Assembly (NCBI GenBank): GCA_036562755.1
Contig: DATCJN010000004.1
Coordinates: 45,691-109,690 of the forward strand
Length of the DNA stretch: 64,000 nt
DNA from: DUVY01 sp036562755
GTDB taxonomy: Bacteria; Bacillota; Clostridia; Christensenellales; DUVY01
Reading direction: 5' to 3'
The position numbers and the translations under genes were made by a program. Below are positions 42,207-52,003 of this stretch, piece by piece; position 1 is the first letter of the stretch; every line of letters begins with the position of its first letter. The notes beneath the pieces were generated by a model. That model worked only from the letters and a program-made list of their open reading frames with translations. It was not told the origin of the DNA and ran no database searches.

Positions 42207-42905
42207 TCACCAAATCAAATTCCAAAAACTTAATATAGGTTTAACAATCCAATTGGACACTTTAGTTATGACAAAAGACAAAGGATCTAAAAAAGGATAT
42301 TTATCCATTAAATCAGCAGGAATAATATAGCTTCCTAATACGCTTATCAAAAATAATCCGACTAGCACATATATCCCGTAATTTCTCATAAATACTACAT
42401 AAGGGTTATTATATTTTGTTACGGACTCTACCACTCTAAAGCCGTCCAGAGGGTATATAGGCAAAAGATTAAATACCATTAAGAAGATATTAATATATAT
42501 CATAAATATCAAAAAATAGTATAGAAATTCCGACCAAAAATTACCCATATATAAAATACTAGTAAAACTGTTTAAGGCCGTATAAATTCCCGCGGCAAAA
42601 AAAGACAGCAAAAAGTTGACCGTAACGCCCGCTATTGACACGGTAAAAATGCCTAGCCGTCTGTTTTTGAAGTTATAAGGATTGATAGGCACCGGCCTGC
42701 CGTAGCCAAAGCGCAAAGTCAAAAGCATAAACAACCCTAGCAAGTCAAAATGCCTTACGGGGTTTAACGAAATTCTGCCCGCAAATTTGGCAGTCGGGTC
42801 GCCGTTCCAAAGCGCGACGACCGCGTGCGCCACCTCGTGCAAAACTAACGCTATAAGCAAAACTAATATTCTGGCTAAATGTAAAGACAAATCAGATGGA
42901 AACAT
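42207..42905 (-). CDS. Site-2 protease family (M50) membrane protein
   Basis: Intramembrane metalloprotease with zinc motif HEVAH (in LVLHEVAHAVVALWNGD, about residues 23-27) and the second ligand in NLLPIYPLDG (about residue 155). Five to six membrane helices, no PDZ domain, 232 aa: the YwhC/Rip-like short group that is often encoded beside scpAB. Substrate unknown. Confidence 0.9.
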   Translation of the reverse strand: MFPSDLSLHLARILVLLIALVLHEVAHAVVALWNGDPTAKFAGRISLNPVRHFDLLGLFMLLTLRFGYGRPVPINPYNFKNRRLGIFTVSIAGVTVNFLLSFFAAGIYTALNSFTSILYMGNFWSEFLYYFLIFMIYINIFLMVFNLLPIYPLDGFRVVESVTKYNNPYVVFMRNYGIYVLVGLFLISVLGSYIIPADLMDKYPFLDPLSFVITKVSNWIVKPILSFWNLIW

Positions 42906-42976
42906 CTCTTATCCTAAAAAATATATATATTAGCATTATAACCTAAACGAGTTTATTTTAGCAAATCAAAATAAAA

Positions 42977-43002
42977 AAATAAGCCGTCGTCACGGCTTAT
43001 TT
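42977..43002 (-). terminator. lysA terminator overlapping its stop codon
   Basis: Stem AAATAAGCCGT / ACGGCTTATTT with four-base loop; the minus strand runs on into T residues. The lysA stop (42997-42999) lies within the upstream arm. Confidence 0.8.
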
Positions 43003-44310
43003 TAACCATTCGGGAATATCGTCTCTTGATATTATGTCGTCGTATGTTTGAGGTCGAACGATATATTGCGCTTTGCCTTGGTTTACCAAAACCATAGGCG
43101 GAACGGGGTTGCGGTTGTAATTGCTGGCCATAGAGTAGTTATAAGCGCCAGTGGAGAATACCGCCAATATATCTCCCGTCTTTGCCTCGGGCAATTCGGC
43201 TTTTTCAATTATAATATCAGAGCTTTCGCAGCACTTGCCCGCTATTGTTACCGTTTCTTCGGGTTTTTCGTTAGCTCTGTTGGCTAATATGCAAGAATAT
43301 TTGGCTTGATACAGCGCGTAGCGGGGGTTTTCAAACATTCCGCCGTCTATGGCGACATATTTTTTTAGGCCTTTTATTTCTTTAATTGAACCCACTGTAT
43401 ATAGCGTTACGCCCGCCTCGCCCACTATAGAGCGTCCCGGCTCGAATACAAGTCTGGGGGCGGGAATGTTTTTGATTTTTATCATTTCTTTTAGGGCGTT
43501 AATGCAGCCCGATATATATTTCTCGTAAGGCAAAGGATTGTCGTCCGAGGTGTAGTGGATACCGTATCCGCCGCCCAGGTTAAGTTCTTTTACGGGAGTG
43601 TTGAGCTCTTTATAAATTTTTGCGGCAAAATCGGTCATCTTGTCTATCGCGGTTTTAAAAGGCTTGTCGTCAAAAATTTGGGAGCCGATATGGCAATGAA
43701 TGCCCAAAAACTCTAAGGCAGGGTTTTGAATAACGGCCGTTATCGCCTCAAACGCAGAGCCGTCCGCTATCGAAAATCCGAACTTGGAGTCAGGCAAAGA
43801 AGTTTGGATATAGTGGTGGGTGTGCGCTTCGACGCCGGGATTGACGCGAACCAAACATTTTATTTTGGCGTTGTTATTTTCGCTGCTGATGCGGGTTAAC
43901 AGATCAATGTCGTTATAGTTGTCTATAACGATACAATGCACGCCCAGCTTATACGCCAAAACAAGTTCGTCATAGCTTTTGTTGTTGCCGTGGAAATAGA
44001 CTTTATCCATATCAAAGCCCGCGCTTGCAGCCGTATAAAGTTCGCCGCCGCTTACCACATCCGCGCCCAAGCCTTCGGATTGGACAATTTTATAAATCGC
44101 CTTGGTGGACAACGCCTTGGAAGCGTAGCAAACAAGGCTGTCGGGATATTCTTTTAGCGCCGAAGCGTATTTTTTGCAAACTTCTCTTATGGATTGTTCG
44201 TCTAAGACATACAAAGGAGTTCCGAACTGTTTTGCCAAATCCACGCAGTCGATGCCGCCTATTTCCAGATGTCCTTGTTCGTTAATCTTAAAAGATTTGT
44301 TGGTTATCAT
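42997..44310 (-). CDS. lysA: Diaminopimelate decarboxylase
   Basis: PLP enzyme that turns meso-diaminopimelate into lysine, the step after DapF. Alanine-racemase-like barrel with the PLP lysine in VCYASKALS (about residue 64), HCHIGSQI, the glycine-rich ELNLGGGYGI, EPGRSIVGEAG, and the C-terminal CCESSDII and GAYNYSMASNYN motifs. 437 aa. AAAGGAAAG ahead of the ATG. Its partner activity, DapF, is fused to CarB 13 kb away. No lysine riboswitch is seen in the 183-base upstream gap. Confidence 0.97.
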   Translation of the reverse strand: MITNKSFKINEQGHLEIGGIDCVDLAKQFGTPLYVLDEQSIREVCKKYASALKEYPDSLVCYASKALSTKAIYKIVQSEGLGADVVSGGELYTAASAGFDMDKVYFHGNNKSYDELVLAYKLGVHCIVIDNYNDIDLLTRISSENNNAKIKCLVRVNPGVEAHTHHYIQTSLPDSKFGFSIADGSAFEAITAVIQNPALEFLGIHCHIGSQIFDDKPFKTAIDKMTDFAAKIYKELNTPVKELNLGGGYGIHYTSDDNPLPYEKYISGCINALKEMIKIKNIPAPRLVFEPGRSIVGEAGVTLYTVGSIKEIKGLKKYVAIDGGMFENPRYALYQAKYSCILANRANEKPEETVTIAGKCCESSDIIIEKAELPEAKTGDILAVFSTGAYNYSMASNYNRNPVPPMVLVNQGKAQYIVRPQTYDDIISRDDIPEWLK

Positions 44311-44409
44311 TTGAGCTTTCCTTTCATTTTTTTAAAAAAATAACACATTAATTCTATAATGTCAAAGTATAAAAATAACGTTATTTATAACTTTACTTTA
44401 TAATACTTA

Positions 44410-44450
44410 TAAGAAAAAGAAATTGAAACAGCGGTAGCTGTTTCAATTTC
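44410..44450 (-). terminator. Terminator of the fatty-acid operon after degV
   Basis: Perfect 14-base stem GAAATTGAAACAGC (44419-44432) / its complement (44437-44450), loop of four, T-run on the minus strand. Confidence 0.9.
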
Positions 44451-44493
44451 TAATAAATAATAAATTCTAAATAGAAAATAGTCTAAGAATTAA

Positions 44494-45309
44494 TTATTTC
44501 CAAACCACGCCTATAACGCCCGAGCCTAAGTGAACGCCTAAAACGGGACCTAATATTCTTAAAGAAACATTGGCAGAAGTCTTGGCTTTTATTTCTTGCG
44601 CGAGCTTTTGAGCGGTGGAATAGTCGCTTATATAATGTATAATTACGGATTCGGCATTCGAGGGCACTTTTTGGGATAATTTTTTTATCTGCTCGCCTTT
44701 GCCGCGCGCAGTGCCGTCGTGGATTACCGAACCTTCGACAAGTTGTAAAATAGGCTTAATGTTCAAAATCGTGCCTACCGATTGACGCACTATGCCCAAT
44801 CTGCCGCTTCTTCTTAAAGGCATAATGTCGTCGACCGTAAAGGCTATCATTATTTCGTTGCGAGTTTTTTCTAATTTAGACACGATTTCCTGTAAAGACA
44901 AGCCCGAATTAATCATTTTTACCGCTTCTTTTGCCAGCAAAAACAATCCGCCGGCCGTCAAAAGCGAATCCACGACTATAATATCGGGGCTTTTTAGCTC
45001 TCGGGCGGCGATCGAGGCGCTGGAATACGTTCCGCTCAAACGCGACGACAAGGTCAGGCAAAGCACCTGATTGCCCTTTCTAAGCTCTTCTTCAAAAGCG
45101 CTCAAAAACGTGGCGACATTGGTTTGAGAAGTCTTGCATTGATCGGGGTTTGAATTCAATAAATTTATAAAATCGCCGTTGCAGTCAGAATATATTTCGT
45201 GATAAATTTGCCCCTTAACATAATAAGTTACCGGCGCTATTCTTATTTTTAAGTCCGACGCCTCTTTTTTGGTAATATACGCTGTGCTATCTACTATTAA
45301 TGAAATCAT
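44494..45309 (-). CDS. DegV family fatty-acid-binding protein (FakB-like)
   Basis: DegV fold, 271 aa, with the fatty-acid carboxylate-binding features: DSTAYI at the start, SQTNVATFLSAFEE, LTLSSRLSGTYSSA, and PVLGVHLGSGVIGVVW at the end. DegV/FakB proteins carry fatty acids for phosphorylation by FakA. It overlaps accA by 23 bases and is the last gene of the fatty-acid synthesis operon, a placement that supports a FakB role. No fakA in the window. Confidence 0.88.
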   Translation of the reverse strand: MISLIVDSTAYITKKEASDLKIRIAPVTYYVKGQIYHEIYSDCNGDFINLLNSNPDQCKTSQTNVATFLSAFEEELRKGNQVLCLTLSSRLSGTYSSASIAARELKSPDIIVVDSLLTAGGLFLLAKEAVKMINSGLSLQEIVSKLEKTRNEIMIAFTVDDIMPLRRSGRLGIVRQSVGTILNIKPILQLVEGSVIHDGTARGKGEQIKKLSQKVPSNAESVIIHYISDYSTAQKLAQEIKAKTSANVSLRILGPVLGVHLGSGVIGVVWK

Positions 45310-46072
45310 ATTTATACCCCATACTCCGATATTTTAAATATCTTTTGTTTAAAAGCTCTTGTTTGCTTAAGTTATTTAAATTTTTAATGGTATGATAAAG
45401 CGATGATTTTATCGTTTGCGCGGTTTGGGTAAAGTCTTCTTCGGGTATGATTTTGTCTATTATTCCTAGCTTAAATAAGTCCTCGGCGGTTATCTTTAGG
45501 CATTCGGCGGCTTCTTGGGCGCGCTTCGAATCCTTCCAAAGAATGCTTGCGCAGCCTTCGGGCGAGATTACAGAATATACGGCGTTTTCCAGCATCCATA
45601 TTTCATCCGCGACCGACAGCGCAAGCGCGCCGCCGCTTCCGCCCTCGCCTATTACTATGGCTATTATGGGACAAGCTAGCGAGGACATTTCAGAAAGATT
45701 TTGGCTTATGGCTTGGCCTTGGCCGCGCTCTTCCGCGCCTATGCCGCAATAAGCGCCCGAGGTGTCTATAAAGCAAACAATAGGCCTTGAAAATTTTTCG
45801 GCTTGCTTCATCAGTCGTAAGGCTTTACGATAGCCCTCGGGATTAGCCGAGCCGAAGTTTCTTTTGATTTTGTCTTTAGTGTCTATACCCTTTTCCAAAC
45901 CTATTACGGTTACGGGAATATCGTCTAATAAGGCAACGCCGCCTATTACCGCGGGGTCGTCGGCAAACCTTCGATCGCCGTGGAATTCGTAAAAGTTATC
46001 GAAAATATTATTTAAAAAGCGAGAAAAGGTTTCCTTATTCCTTGCTTTTTGCAGCTTTTCATACGCGTTCAT
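45287..46072 (-). CDS. accA: Acetyl-CoA carboxylase carboxyltransferase subunit alpha
   Basis: Transfers CO2 from carboxybiotin to acetyl-CoA, with AccD. 261 aa, the short streptococcal/clostridial form. Typical YEFHGDRRFADDPAVIGG, FGSANPEGYRKALRLMK, and ASGGALALS-like GEGGSGGALALSVAD oxyanion segment. Overlaps accD by 14 bases. Confidence 0.96.
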   Translation of the reverse strand: MNAYEKLQKARNKETFSRFLNNIFDNFYEFHGDRRFADDPAVIGGVALLDDIPVTVIGLEKGIDTKDKIKRNFGSANPEGYRKALRLMKQAEKFSRPIVCFIDTSGAYCGIGAEERGQGQAISQNLSEMSSLACPIIAIVIGEGGSGGALALSVADEIWMLENAVYSVISPEGCASILWKDSKRAQEAAECLKITAEDLFKLGIIDKIIPEEDFTQTAQTIKSSLYHTIKNLNNLSKQELLNKRYLKYRSMGYKYDFINSR

Positions 46073-46925
46073 AATTTTCCCTACTGTGCAATTTTAGCAT
46101 ATCGGCTAAAAATTTTTTTTGCTCCTTTCTAGGCGTAATTATATCGATAAAACCTTTTTCCAATAAAAATTCGGCTTTTTGAAAGTTAGGAGGAAGTTTT
46201 TGTCGTATTGTCTGCTCGATTACCCTTGGCCCTGCGAAACATATCAGCGCTTCGGGTTCAGCCGCTATTATATCCGCGCTCATAGCAAAACTCGCCGTTA
46301 CTCCCCCCGCGGTAGGATCGCATAGGACGGCTATATATAATAAACCTTGTTTAGAATGTCTTTCTATTGCCGCGCTGATCTTGGCCATTTGCATAAGCGA
46401 CAACATACCCTCTTGCATTCTAGCCCCGCCCGACAATATAAAACCTATGACGGCTAGTTTTTTATCGACGGCGTATTCAAAAAGGCGGGTTATTTTTTCT
46501 CCTACCACTACTCCCATGCTGCCCATCATAAAAGAGGGTTCCATAGCGAAAATACAGCATTCTTGACCGTCTATTTTGCAAACGCCTGTAATGACAGCCT
46601 CGCTCTCGCCGCTTTGGGTTTGGGAAGAAGTTAACTTTTGGTCGTAGTCGGGAAAGTCAAGAATATTTACGGATTTTAAGTCGCCAAAAAGCTCTTCAAA
46701 GCTGTTATTGTCGGCAATATAAAATATTCTCTCCCGCGCTTTTATTTTGTGGTGTTTGGAACAAACGGGACAGACGCCCAAGTTGTTTTTTAAGTCTTCC
46801 AAAAAGACTATTTTTTTGCAAGAAGGGCAATTGCAGCAAAGCCCGTCCGAAATCTTGGGCTGATAAAAACTGATTTCACCCTCTAAAGCGTTTTGGGGTT
46901 TTTTAAATTGATATCGCTTTATCAT
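46059..46925 (-). CDS. accD: Acetyl-CoA carboxylase carboxyltransferase subunit beta
   Basis: N-terminal four-cysteine zinc finger (CPSCKK ... CPVCSKH, about residues 34-58), then the crotonase-fold carboxyltransferase with MGSMGVVVGEKITR and SGGARMQEGMLSLMQMAK. 288 aa. Overlaps accC by four bases. Confidence 0.97.
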   Translation of the reverse strand: MIKRYQFKKPQNALEGEISFYQPKISDGLCCNCPSCKKIVFLEDLKNNLGVCPVCSKHHKIKARERIFYIADNNSFEELFGDLKSVNILDFPDYDQKLTSSQTQSGESEAVITGVCKIDGQECCIFAMEPSFMMGSMGVVVGEKITRLFEYAVDKKLAVIGFILSGGARMQEGMLSLMQMAKISAAIERHSKQGLLYIAVLCDPTAGGVTASFAMSADIIAAEPEALICFAGPRVIEQTIRQKLPPNFQKAEFLLEKGFIDIITPRKEQKKFLADMLKLHSRENYERV

Positions 46926-48259
46926 CTAATGCCTCTTGTCAACAAATCGGTGGTATAGGTGCCTTCTTCAAATTCCTGATGAGACAGTATATCCATTAAA
47001 TAGTCTTTATTATGGTCTATTCCTTCTATAACGAGCTCGCATAGCGACGCTTTCATCTTGCGTATGGCTTCCTCGCGCGTAGCCGCGTGGACTATAAGTT
47101 TGCCTATCATTGAATCGTAAAAAGGCGGGACAACATAGTCTTGATACAAAGCCGTATCAAACCTTACCCAAGGCCCGCCCGGAATGTGCAATAGAGTAAT
47201 CCTGCCCGCGCTGGGCATAAAGTTTTTGTCTGGGTTTTCGGCGTTGATTCGGCATTCTATTGCGTGCCCATAGAAATTTATGTCTTTTTGGGCAAACGCA
47301 AGCTCTTTGCCCGCGGCTACCCTTATTTGCCACTTGACTAAATCTATGCCCGTTACCATTTCGGTCACCGGGTGTTCGACTTGAAGCCGAGTGTTCATTT
47401 CCATAAAGTAATAGTTGCCCTGTTTATCTACCAAAAACTCAATAGTGCCCACGCCCCTGTATCCGACAGCTTTGGCCGCTCTAACGGCGTCCTCGAACAT
47501 TCTTTTTCTTGTGTCTTCGTTTAAAAATATAGACGGGCTTTCTTCTATTATTTTTTGGTTATTGCGCTGAATTGAGCAATCCCTTTCGCCTAGGCATACT
47601 ACGTTGTTATAATCGTCGCAAATGATTTGGACTTCAATGTGCTTTACGGGATGTAAAAACTTTTCTATATACACCGCGCCGTCCGAGAACGCGGCTTGGG
47701 CTTCCGCCGAGGCGAAAGCAAACGCTTTTTTAAAATCCTCTTCTTTTTCGACCTTTCTTATACCCCTGCCCCCGCCGCCGCTTCTAGCTTTAATAAGTAT
47801 GGGAAAGCCGATTTTTCGGGCTGTCTTTAAGGCTTCGTTTTCGTCCGTTATTATATCGCTGCCCTCTATGACAGGAACGCCCGCGTTTTTCATAATGCGG
47901 CGGGCTTCGTCTTTGTCGCCCATTTTGGCTATTGTTTCGGAGCTTGGACCTATAAACTTTATATTGCACTTTTCGCACAAGGCGGCAAATTTTGCGTTTT
48001 CGGACAATAAACCGTAGCCGGGGTGGATCGCGCTGGCGCCCGTGGCTTCGGCTACCGTTAGAATGGCTGTCATGTTTAGATAACTATCGCTTACCCTGTC
48101 GCCGCCTATGCAATAGCTTTCGTCCGCTAAGCTTGCGTGCAGGGCGTCGCGGTCGGCCTGGGAATAAACCGCTACCGTGGAAATACCCATTTCTTTGCAC
48201 GCTCTTATTATTCTTACGGCTATCTCGCCGCGATTAGCAATTAAAATCTTGTGAAACAT
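46922..48259 (-). CDS. accC: Biotin carboxylase
   Basis: ATP-grasp enzyme that carboxylates biotin on AccB. Standard start FHKILIANRGEIAVRIIRA, glycine-rich KARSGGGGRGIRKV, catalytic EMNTRLQVEHPVTEM with Glu and Arg. 445 aa. In the operon between fabZ and accD. Confidence 0.98.
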   Translation of the reverse strand: MFHKILIANRGEIAVRIIRACKEMGISTVAVYSQADRDALHASLADESYCIGGDRVSDSYLNMTAILTVAEATGASAIHPGYGLLSENAKFAALCEKCNIKFIGPSSETIAKMGDKDEARRIMKNAGVPVIEGSDIITDENEALKTARKIGFPILIKARSGGGGRGIRKVEKEEDFKKAFAFASAEAQAAFSDGAVYIEKFLHPVKHIEVQIICDDYNNVVCLGERDCSIQRNNQKIIEESPSIFLNEDTRKRMFEDAVRAAKAVGYRGVGTIEFLVDKQGNYYFMEMNTRLQVEHPVTEMVTGIDLVKWQIRVAAGKELAFAQKDINFYGHAIECRINAENPDKNFMPSAGRITLLHIPGGPWVRFDTALYQDYVVPPFYDSMIGKLIVHAATREEAIRKMKASLCELVIEGIDHNKDYLMDILSHQEFEEGTYTTDLLTRGIR

Positions 48260-48269
48260 CTGCGCTCCT

Positions 48270-48683
48270 TTATTTTAGCGCGAAGGTAAATTCCCCGCTT
48301 GCGCATTCTTTGCCGTCTTTTAAAGCCGCGCATTGAGCGAAATAAAACGGCTCTTTGGATGCGGTAAGTTTACATTTAAATTGCACCGTATCGCCCGGTC
48401 GGACGCTGTCTTTTATCTTTACGTTGTCCATCTTTAGCAAAAGCGTCAGACGGTTGTTTATTACGCCGTCCATTAACAGACAACAGCTTTGCGCCATCAT
48501 CTCGCATAGGATCACGCCCGGGACGATGGGATTATTAGGAAAATGCCCTTGCAAAAACCATTCATCGCCTTTAATGGTGTATTTTCCTATCGAAAATTCG
48601 CCCTCTCTTGAGACCTCGTCTATTAAGAGCATGGGTTCTCGATGCGGCAAGATTTTTTTTATTTGTTCTCTAGTCAGCGTCAT
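48270..48683 (-). CDS. fabZ: 3-hydroxyacyl-ACP dehydratase
   Basis: Hot-dog fold dehydratase, 137 aa, with the catalytic His in GHFPNNPIVPGVILCEMMAQ and Glu in CEMMAQ. Dehydrates 3-hydroxyacyl-ACP in each elongation round. Two bases after the accB stop. Confidence 0.96.
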   Translation of the reverse strand: MTLTREQIKKILPHREPMLLIDEVSREGEFSIGKYTIKGDEWFLQGHFPNNPIVPGVILCEMMAQSCCLLMDGVINNRLTLLLKMDNVKIKDSVRPGDTVQFKCKLTASKEPFYFAQCAALKDGKECASGEFTFALK

Positions 48684-48685
48684 AT

Positions 48686-49111
48686 CTAAAACACCTTAAA
48701 AAGCGTTTGTCCGTATTCGACAATCTCGCCGTTTTTTGCGCAAATATCCACTATCTCGCCGTCAAATTCCGCAGTGATTTCGTTCATTAGCTTCATAGCT
48801 TCAATAATGCACAAGACATCGCCTTTTTTGATTTTGTCGCCTATCTTGACAAAGGGCGGGCTTTCCGGCGACGGCGCTTGGTAAAATACGCCTACCATGG
48901 GGGATTTTATTTCTTTTATCTCGTTAAAATCCACCTCTTTTTCGGTCTCTTGCGCTATTACGGGAGGCGCGACGACGGCAGCTTGGGGCTTTTCGGGCGC
49001 GCAACCCGTTTTTTCCAAGCGTATCTTGGAATCGCCTTCGCTGATATCTATCACATTTAAATCAAATTCGTTTAATATCTTTGCCAACTCTTTAATCTTT
49101 TTGATTTCCAT
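48686..49111 (-). CDS. accB: Acetyl-CoA carboxylase biotin carboxyl carrier protein
   Basis: 141 aa: N-terminal helix region, Ala/Pro-rich linker (about 35-60) and C-terminal biotinyl domain with biotinylation motif EAMKLMNEI. The thumb segment YQAPSPESPPFVKIG is typical of AccB and not seen in the 1.3S-type carrier at 35058. Start overlaps the fabF stop by one base. Confidence 0.96.
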   Translation of the reverse strand: MEIKKIKELAKILNEFDLNVIDISEGDSKIRLEKTGCAPEKPQAAVVAPPVIAQETEKEVDFNEIKEIKSPMVGVFYQAPSPESPPFVKIGDKIKKGDVLCIIEAMKLMNEITAEFDGEIVDICAKNGEIVEYGQTLFKVF

Positions 49112-50340
49112 TATACTCTCCTAAACACTATGCAAGCGTTGTGGCCGCCGAATCCTAGCGACAGCGATGCCGCTATATCAATGTCTTTTTGGACGGCCTT
49201 GTTAGTGGTGTAGTCCAAATCGCAATCGGGATCGGGCTCTTGATAATTTATCGTGGGCGGAATGACGCCGTGCGCCAGCGCTTTTACGCACGCTATGGCC
49301 TCAATCGCGCCCGCCGCGCCCAAAGCGTGTCCCGTCATGGACTTTGTGGAGCTTATAGAGATTTTATAAGCCTCTTCGCCCAAAACATCTTTTATAATAG
49401 CCGTTTCAGTTTTATCGTTTAGCGGGGTACTGGTGCCGTGGGCGTTAATGTAAAGTTTATCTTTTTGAGAGTCATAGCTTGCTTCTTTTAGACTTTGCGA
49501 CAGCGCTCTTTTTCCGCCTTGTCCGTCCGGGCGGGGCGCCGTAATATGATAGGCGTCGCAATAATTTGCGTAGCCTGCTACTTCGGCTAAAATTCGCGCG
49601 CCTCTGGATAGGGCGTGTTCGTATTCTTCCAATACCAAAATACCCGCGCCCTCGCCCATTACGAAGCCGTCGCGGTGTTTGTCGAACGGTATGCTCGCCC
49701 TTTTTATATCGTTTCGCGCTGTCAGAGCCATGCAGTTGGTAAAGCCCGCGATGGCTAAAGGCGTAATGGACGCTTCCGCGCCGCCCGCGATTGCCGCGTC
49801 CGCATAGCCGAATTTTATAGCCTTATAAGCCTCGCCCAGAGCGTCGGTAGAAGTGGCGCAAGCCGTAACCACCGGCAAGTTGGGGCCTTGGGCGTTGTGT
49901 TTCATAGCTATGTGCGCCGAAGCCATATTGGATATCATCATAGGAACTAAAAGCGGGGAAACTCGGCTAGGGCCGTTTTGCAATAGTTTGGTCTGCTCAG
50001 CAGTCAATGTGATAATTCCGCCCACTCCCGAACCTACATATACCCCAAATCTTTCGGGCGCTATATGATCTTTTAAGCCGCTCATGCTAACCGCTTGAAT
50101 AGAAGCCGCCACGGCGTATTGGGCGAATAAGTCCATTCTCTTGTATTCGTTTCTTTCCATATAGTCTTCGGGATTAAAATCTTTGACTTCGGCGGCTATC
50201 TTTACTTTGAAGTCAGAAGTATCAAACCTAGTGATAAAATCTATGCCGCATACGCCGTCAACAAGATTTTTCCAAAATGAGTTTATATCATTGCCTATGG
50301 GCGAGATCACTCCCAGCCCTGTTACTACCACTCTTCTCAT
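49111..50340 (-). CDS. fabF: 3-oxoacyl-ACP synthase II
   Basis: Condensing enzyme with Cys-His-His triad: VTACATSTDAL, INAHGTSTPLND and SMTGHALGAAGAIEAI. 409 aa. Extends acyl-ACP with malonyl-ACP. Confidence 0.98.
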   Translation of the reverse strand: MRRVVVTGLGVISPIGNDINSFWKNLVDGVCGIDFITRFDTSDFKVKIAAEVKDFNPEDYMERNEYKRMDLFAQYAVAASIQAVSMSGLKDHIAPERFGVYVGSGVGGIITLTAEQTKLLQNGPSRVSPLLVPMMISNMASAHIAMKHNAQGPNLPVVTACATSTDALGEAYKAIKFGYADAAIAGGAEASITPLAIAGFTNCMALTARNDIKRASIPFDKHRDGFVMGEGAGILVLEEYEHALSRGARILAEVAGYANYCDAYHITAPRPDGQGGKRALSQSLKEASYDSQKDKLYINAHGTSTPLNDKTETAIIKDVLGEEAYKISISSTKSMTGHALGAAGAIEAIACVKALAHGVIPPTINYQEPDPDCDLDYTTNKAVQKDIDIAASLSLGFGGHNACIVFRRV

Positions 50341-50355
50341 AGTCGCTCCTTTGGT

Positions 50356-51117
50356 TTAGACGCATAATCCGCCGTCAACCTTGATAACTTCGCCCGTTAT
50401 ATAGTCCGAATAACCGCTCGCCAAAAACACGGCTAGTGAGGCTACCTCTTGAGGTTCGCCCATTCTCTTTAGGGGAATGGCGTTTAATATCTGTTCTTTT
50501 ATTTGGCCGCTTAGGTTTTGCGTCATATCGGTGTTAATAAATCCGGGCGCTATGACGTTGCATTTTATGTTGCGCGAAGCGTATTCTTTGGCTATTGTTT
50601 TGGAAAGGCCTATTAAGCCCGCTTTGGACGCCGAGTAATTGGCTTGACCTATATTGCCCATTATGCCCGAAATTGAAGAAATATTTATTATCTTTCCGTA
50701 ACGCTTTTTGGCCATAACGGGACAAATGTGCTTTATCATATTAAACGCGCCTTTTAGATTGACGTCTATTACCCTGCTAAAGTCCTGTTCCGTCATGGTC
50801 AAAACCAATTTGTCTATGGTAATGCCCGCGTTGTTGACTAAAATATCTATTGTTCCAAAATCGTTAAGAATTTGGGCAACCGTATTATATGTTTCGTTAT
50901 AATCCGAAACATCGCATTGATACGCCTTGGCTTTTGCGCCTAGTTGATTTATCTCATCCAGCGTTTCTTCGGCTTTTTGAGAGTTTCCGCTGTAAATTAG
51001 GGCTATATCAGCTCCGGACCTGGCAAAGCTGAGCGCTATCGCCTGTCCTATTCCGCGAGAACCGCCGGTGATTACGGCTACCTTATCTTGCAGTATTTTT
51101 TGGTCGTTATATAGCAT
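50356..51117 (-). CDS. fabG: 3-oxoacyl-ACP reductase
   Basis: Short-chain dehydrogenase, 253 aa, with NADPH motif TGGSRGIGQAIA, NNAGI, catalytic Ser (NISSIS) and YSASKAG. Ends in the family's DGGLCV. AAAGAGG lies before the ATG, which overlaps the fabD stop. Confidence 0.97.
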   Translation of the reverse strand: MLYNDQKILQDKVAVITGGSRGIGQAIALSFARSGADIALIYSGNSQKAEETLDEINQLGAKAKAYQCDVSDYNETYNTVAQILNDFGTIDILVNNAGITIDKLVLTMTEQDFSRVIDVNLKGAFNMIKHICPVMAKKRYGKIINISSISGIMGNIGQANYSASKAGLIGLSKTIAKEYASRNIKCNVIAPGFINTDMTQNLSGQIKEQILNAIPLKRMGEPQEVASLAVFLASGYSDYITGEVIKVDGGLCV

Positions 51118-52003
51118 TTATAACCTCTTTTAACGTATTTTGGTCTTGGACATTAAATACTTTAACGGTATTATTTATCTTTTTGATAAAGCCGCTTAAA
51201 GTCTTGCCCGCGCCGACTTCTATAAAAGTGTTTATTCCGTCGTTTATCATGTTTTGGATTATGTCCTGCCATTTAACAGGGCTGTTGATTTGGCGGCATA
51301 ATAAATCTTTATAGGGTTTGGAATATTTTTGTCCCGTTGCGTTGGAATAAATATCTATGGCGGGCTCTTTTAAATCTAATTTTTCTAAATATTCCTTAAC
51401 TTCTTGCGCGGCATTATCCATATGCGGACTGTGAAAAGCTCCGCTTACCGCTATCTTTATAACCCTTGCGCCCTGCGCTTTCGCAATAAATTCGTCGATT
51501 TTTGAGGCGTCGCCGGCTATGGTTATTTGACCGGGGCAGTTATAGTTAACTGGATAAACGCCTATTTGGGCGCACATTGCCTCTACTTTGCTTGGCTCTT
51601 GTCCTATGACCGCCGCCATCGCGCCTTTATTTATTTGGGCGCATCTGTGCATAGCCTCCGCTCTTTGTAAAACAAGCCTAAAGCCGTTCTCTAAACTTAG
51701 CATTTTGGCGTAAGCTACCGCGCTTAACTCGCCCAAAGAATACCCCGCGCACGCTTGGGCTTTTATTCCGCATTCTTCCAGGGCGGCCGCTGCGGCAAGG
51801 CTTACGGCAAAAAGACAAGGCTGCGCGTTGATAGTCAAAGACAATTCTTCGTCCGCCTCAAAACAGAGCTTTTTGATTTCGGGCTTTATCTTTCCCAAAG
51901 CGTCGAAAACCTTTTTCGCGCTTGAATTGGTATTATACAATTCCTGCCCCATGCCGCGATACTGCGCGCCTTGGCCGGAAAAAACAAACGCTATCTTGTC
52001 CAT
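51107..52003 (-). CDS. fabD: Malonyl-CoA:ACP transacylase
   Basis: Starts with KIAFVFSGQGAQYRGMGQ-type sequence and has the nucleophile Ser in GYSLGELSA, the malonate-binding Arg in QRAEAM, and His in AFHSPHM. 298 aa. Overlaps fabK by 13 bases. Confidence 0.97.
   Translation of the reverse strand: MDKIAFVFSGQGAQYRGMGQELYNTNSSAKKVFDALGKIKPEIKKLCFEADEELSLTINAQPCLFAVSLAAAAALEECGIKAQACAGYSLGELSAVAYAKMLSLENGFRLVLQRAEAMHRCAQINKGAMAAVIGQEPSKVEAMCAQIGVYPVNYNCPGQITIAGDASKIDEFIAKAQGARVIKIAVSGAFHSPHMDNAAQEVKEYLEKLDLKEPAIDIYSNATGQKYSKPYKDLLCRQINSPVKWQDIIQNMINDGINTFIEVGAGKTLSGFIKKINNTVKVFNVQDQNTLKEVINAI

Noticed and set aside
44311..44493. Lysine riboswitch before lysA
   Set aside because: The gap is 183 bases, AT-rich, and holds the terminator of degV; no lysine-box helices were seen.
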